Below are positions 5,817 to 8,095 of a DNA stretch of 8,095 nt, one piece after another. The notes under the pieces were generated by a model. It worked only from the letters and a program-made list of their open reading frames with translations, did not search any database and was not told where the DNA came from. The DNA comes from CAYVKY01 sp964452115 (GTDB lineage: Bacteria; Bacteroidota; Ignavibacteria; Tepidaquicellales; Tepidaquicellaceae). Within the stretch, counting starts at the first letter, position 1. Every line of letters starts with the position of its first letter. Location: assembly GCA_964452115.1 (NCBI GenBank), contig CAYVKY010000106.1, positions 1 through 8,095 on the forward strand. The letters run 5' to 3'. The position numbers and the translations under genes were made by a program.

Positions 5817-5848
5817 CAAAGATAATTAATATATACTACTGTCTCAAT
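5817..5848 (-). promoter_or_regulatory. Bacteroidota-type promoter upstream of the dehydrogenase
   Basis: On the minus strand TATCTTTG (5824-5817) fits the TAnnTTTG -7 box known from Bacteroidota, and ATTG (5848-5845) lies 20 nt upstream as a 3-of-4 match to the TTTG -33 box. Transcription would start near 5810, giving a leader of about 34 nt that contains the AGGAG site. This is a motif match only, made by eye; it agrees with the lineage suggested by gene content. Confidence 0.5.
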
Positions 5849-5872
5849 GAATAAAGTTTTCACATCCCAATA

Positions 5873-6766
5873 TCACTTCTTCCAAACCTTGTGAACAATG
5901 TCATAAGGCACGTCAACACTGAAATTCAAATACGACCTTGATGGCAGATATGATTTAAAAGTTATTTTCATTTTCTCACCTTTTGAACTCGTCATCGAAA
6001 CATATTTTGCATACTTTCCGCTGCCCGCAGAAGTGTATCCGGAAAAGTCTATCGATATTTTTGTCTTGTTGGCTTTGATGTAATAATCGTATTTGGAAAT
6101 TGAATTATCATTTTTATTTATCCAATACTGCCTTTTATATCTAAGGTTTGTGATTGTTACAACATTATTATTACCTTCTTCGCGAAGAGTTAAAGTATCC
6201 GATTTCAAATCGAATGGAATTTTTACGCTGCCCGTGAGAGCATTCAGCGCATCGTCAAATGTGCATTTCACTTTGATGATTGCACCCATATTTTCATCCG
6301 TTGTCGGACCTTCGATGCTGTAGTCATTCAGATTGTTATAGTATAAAAACTTCGTCCGTGTAAAATGTCCGAAAAATGCATCTTTGCTGATCGGACCTAC
6401 AGAGCCCCAGATTCTGAACCAGAACTCGTCGGGCTTTTTGCAGCGGATTTCTATCTGACCGTTTGCTTCCTTATCTTCTGCTTTAGGCATATAAACATAT
6501 ACATCGCCTTCTGCCTGAATCATATCGACAAGCAATGACTTTTCGTTTACTGAATTGATTAATGCAATTATTTCGGGATTAACGCTGTTCAGGGTGTCGG
6601 TTGTCACCGTTGCCGTGGATGTATCGGTTTGAACCGAGTCGCCGATTGATTCGATATATTCTATCGTATCGGCTTTAAGATTTGAGTTTGTATTTTTTTC
6701 CCCATTAATTGAGAGGAGAACCAGAACTAATGAAGTGATAAAAAAACCGGAGAAAATTTTTTTCAT
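5873..6766 (-). CDS. Exported protein of unknown function, possibly DUF4292/LolA-like
   Basis: This 297-residue protein begins with a signal peptide: MKK, then a hydrophobic core through about residue 20 (FITSLVLVLLSI). There is no lipobox cysteine, so it should be periplasmic or membrane-anchored by an uncleaved helix rather than a lipoprotein. Residues about 40-65 form a Thr/Ser/Asp-rich linker, and the rest alternates charged and aromatic residues in a pattern typical of beta-strands (VDMIQAEGDVYVYMP, DEFWFRIWGSVGPI, KTKISIDFSGYTSAG). The pattern of a Trp/Gly segment followed by FLYYNNLNDYSIEG recalls DUF4292/LolA-like lipoprotein-carrier folds, but I cannot confirm membership. It is divergent from hemW and lies 96 nt upstream of the dehydrogenase gene, which has its own promoter, so it is probably a separate unit. 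The ATG at 6766 is the natural start, just before the signal peptide. Confidence 0.75.
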   Translation of the reverse strand: MKKIFSGFFITSLVLVLLSINGEKNTNSNLKADTIEYIESIGDSVQTDTSTATVTTDTLNSVNPEIIALINSVNEKSLLVDMIQAEGDVYVYMPKAEDKEANGQIEIRCKKPDEFWFRIWGSVGPISKDAFFGHFTRTKFLYYNNLNDYSIEGPTTDENMGAIIKVKCTFDDALNALTGSVKIPFDLKSDTLTLREEGNNNVVTITNLRYKRQYWINKNDNSISKYDYYIKANKTKISIDFSGYTSAGSGKYAKYVSMTSSKGEKMKITFKSYLPSRSYLNFSVDVPYDIVHKVWKK

Positions 6767-6797
6767 CTTTTTTTAATATTGATTATCTGATTTTTCA

Positions 6798-6805
6798 CAA
6801 AAGTA
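6798..6805 (-). promoter_or_regulatory. Possible -7 promoter box for the exported-protein gene
   Basis: TACTTTTG on the minus strand fits TAnnTTTG and would start transcription near 6790, leaving a leader of about 24 nt. No clear TTTG -33 box is found at the expected distance, which would fall inside the hemW reading frame. The divergent spacer is only 51 bp and must also hold the hemW promoter. Confidence 0.35.
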
Positions 6806-6817
6806 AATAATATTTCT

Positions 6818-7996
6818 TTGATTAAAAATTCTAATTTCGGGATATATATTCACGTTCCTTTTTGCAGAAGAAAATGCATCTACTGTGATTTTTATCTGGT
6901 AACAAATACGGACATAATTGATAACTTTGTAAAGCAGCTGATTAATGAAATAAAAATGTATGCAGCGGATTACACGGATATCACGGTGGATTCAATTTTT
7001 TACGGGGGTGGCACGCCTTCCCTGCTAAGTGACAGGCAGATTTATGAAATCCAAAACTTGCTTTACAAGTCATTCCTCATCGCCGGTAACTGCGAAATCA
7101 CGATGGAGGCAAACCCTGAGGATTTCATATCCTCGCCTGAAAGGTTTGCTTCACTGCGGAGCAGCAATATAAACCGGATAAGTTTCGGAGTGCAGTCATT
7201 TAATCGCGATACACTTAAATTTCTAACGCGCCTTCATACTCCGGAAGATGCTGAAAACGTGCTCGTGAATGCAAAAAAATATTTTGACAATATCAGTATT
7301 GATATGATATATGCAGTGCCGGGTGAAAATAAAAATGAATTGACAAAAAGTTTTCAAACGGCGGTATCACTTGCAATACCTCATATTTCCGCATATAGTC
7401 TGATTTTTGAAAAATACACAAAGCTCAATATGCTTTTTGAGCAAAACAAAATAAATAAAAAAAGCGCAGATGAAGAAAGCGAAGAATATTTTATTATAAA
7501 TCAAATTTTATCGGATGCGGGTTACAGACAATATGAGGTTTCAAATTATTCGAAAAAAGGATTTGAATCGGTGCACAACAGAAAGTACTGGAACTATGAT
7601 AACTACATAGGATTTGGTCCTTCGGCACATTCAAGCGTTAACGGCGAGCGGTGGAACAACTTCCGCAATATAATAAAATACAACAGGGCTGTATGCAGCG
7701 GCACAATGCCGTTTGATAAAAAAAATAAACTTTCAAAAAAAGAAATTTTTGAAGAATTCATTTTCCTCGGACTCAGAAGCGAAGGAATTGATATTGACAG
7801 ATATTCCCAGCTTTTTAATGATAATTTTGAAAAGAGATATAAATCACAAATCGCCGAGATTACAGAACTGGGATTTGGGGATATCAACGAAGGGAAATTT
7901 ATTTTAAATACAAAAGGGAAAATTCTTGCTGATGAAATTCAGCTTAAATATTTTTCTGACATAAATCCGGCTTCAATCTTGTCCAAAATAAAATAA
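6818..7996 (+). CDS. hemW: HemW-like radical SAM protein (coproporphyrinogen oxidase-like heme chaperone)
   Basis: This 392-residue cytoplasmic radical SAM protein belongs to the HemN/HemW group. HemW proteins bind heme and are thought to deliver it to respiratory enzymes rather than to oxidise coproporphyrinogen. The [4Fe-4S]/SAM motif is CRRKCIYCDF (Cys16, Cys20, Cys23) followed by Phe25; HemN has a further cysteine at that place, so HemW is the better name. Also visible are YGGGTPSLL, EANPEDF, RISFGVQSFN, SIDMIYAVPGE, SAYSLIFE, and HNRKYWNYDNYIGFGPSAHS near residues 255-274, then a HemN C-terminal domain (EEFIFLGLRSEGID). Length is normal. The start is TTG: an in-frame stop lies at 6788-6790 and no ATG or GTG start lies between it and the conserved IYIHVPFC segment. 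No Shine-Dalgarno site is seen. It is transcribed away from the minus-strand genes and appears unrelated to their pathway. Confidence 0.94.
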   Translation: MIKNSNFGIYIHVPFCRRKCIYCDFYLVTNTDIIDNFVKQLINEIKMYAADYTDITVDSIFYGGGTPSLLSDRQIYEIQNLLYKSFLIAGNCEITMEANPEDFISSPERFASLRSSNINRISFGVQSFNRDTLKFLTRLHTPEDAENVLVNAKKYFDNISIDMIYAVPGENKNELTKSFQTAVSLAIPHISAYSLIFEKYTKLNMLFEQNKINKKSADEESEEYFIINQILSDAGYRQYEVSNYSKKGFESVHNRKYWNYDNYIGFGPSAHSSVNGERWNNFRNIIKYNRAVCSGTMPFDKKNKLSKKEIFEEFIFLGLRSEGIDIDRYSQLFNDNFEKRYKSQIAEITELGFGDINEGKFILNTKGKILADEIQLKYFSDINPASILSKIK

Positions 7997-8045
7997 TAAT
8001 CATTACATTTTTAGTAGATGCAGCGCCAACCGATGCCCATTTATG

Positions 8046-8066
8046 AATTAAAAATTAAGAATTAAG
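8046..8066. repeat. Three tandem 7-bp units downstream of hemW
   Basis: AATTAAA is followed by two exact copies of AATTAAG, and then by a degenerate AATATAAG. This is a short AT-rich tandem repeat between the hemW stop and its terminator. It may simply reflect slippage in low-complexity DNA. Confidence 0.5.
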
Positions 8067-8071
8067 AATAT

Positions 8072-8095
8072 AAGGCGGAAATAAATTTCGCCTTT
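8072..8095 (+). terminator. Probable hemW terminator, cut by the window edge
   Basis: AAGGCG (8072-8077) pairs with CGCCTT (8089-8094), and the stem can be lengthened by AAA/TTT inside if one G is bulged. The window ends in TTT, so the length of any T-run cannot be seen. It lies about 75 nt after the hemW stop codon. Confidence 0.6.

Noticed and set aside
6774..6781. TAATATTG as a plus-strand -7 box for hemW
   Set aside because: It has one mismatch to TAnnTTTG and no upstream -33 box, so it is too weak to annotate.

Overview
The window looks like part of a chromosome from an AT-rich bacterium, probably of the Bacteroidota/Chlorobiota/Ignavibacteriota (FCB) side of the tree. This placement is inferred. 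It rests on A-rich leaders without Shine-Dalgarno sites before most genes, two matches to the TAnnTTTG type of -7 promoter box, and a possible DUF4292/LolA-like exported protein. No rRNA or marker gene is present to fix the lineage. Coding is dense: seven genes lie on the minus strand and one on the plus strand. I see no tRNA, rRNA, CRISPR, transposase or phage gene.

Layout from left to right. Bases 1-143 are non-coding and carry a perfect 22-bp palindrome. A strong bidirectional hairpin terminator (144-178) closes the minus-strand cluster. In transcription order (right to left), that cluster begins with an isocitrate/isopropylmalate-type dehydrogenase (4658-5776), which has a good promoter and ribosome binding site, followed by mscL (4222-4629). 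A long hairpin (4146-4186) comes next. Then follow an HMG-CoA-lyase-like enzyme (3220-4125), a class III CoA-transferase (2012-3205), and the large (694-1986) and small (200-694) subunits of an aconitase-superfamily dehydratase of the LeuC/LeuD type. Upstream of the dehydrogenase lies an exported protein of unknown function (5873-6766). It is divergent from hemW (6818-7996, plus strand), with only 51 bp between them. A hairpin at the right edge probably ends hemW.

The four metabolic activities form a chemically coherent set: a hydro-lyase/isomerase for small dicarboxylates or tricarboxylates, a CoA-transferase, a lyase that cleaves a 3-hydroxy-3-methyl (or 3-carboxy) acyl-CoA to acetyl-CoA plus a 2-oxo acid, and a beta-decarboxylating dehydrogenase. 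The most economical reading is a citramalate/citraconate (C5-dicarboxylate) pathway through (R)-citramalyl-CoA. It could run catabolically to acetyl-CoA and pyruvate, or in reverse to make 2-oxobutyrate for isoleucine. A more speculative reading is a CoA-transferase-dependent citrate cleavage module. The sequence cannot decide between these, but departures at recognised substrate-site positions in the lyase, the small dehydratase subunit and the dehydrogenase suggest the default family names (HMG-CoA lyase, LeuCD, LeuB/Icd) should not be taken literally.
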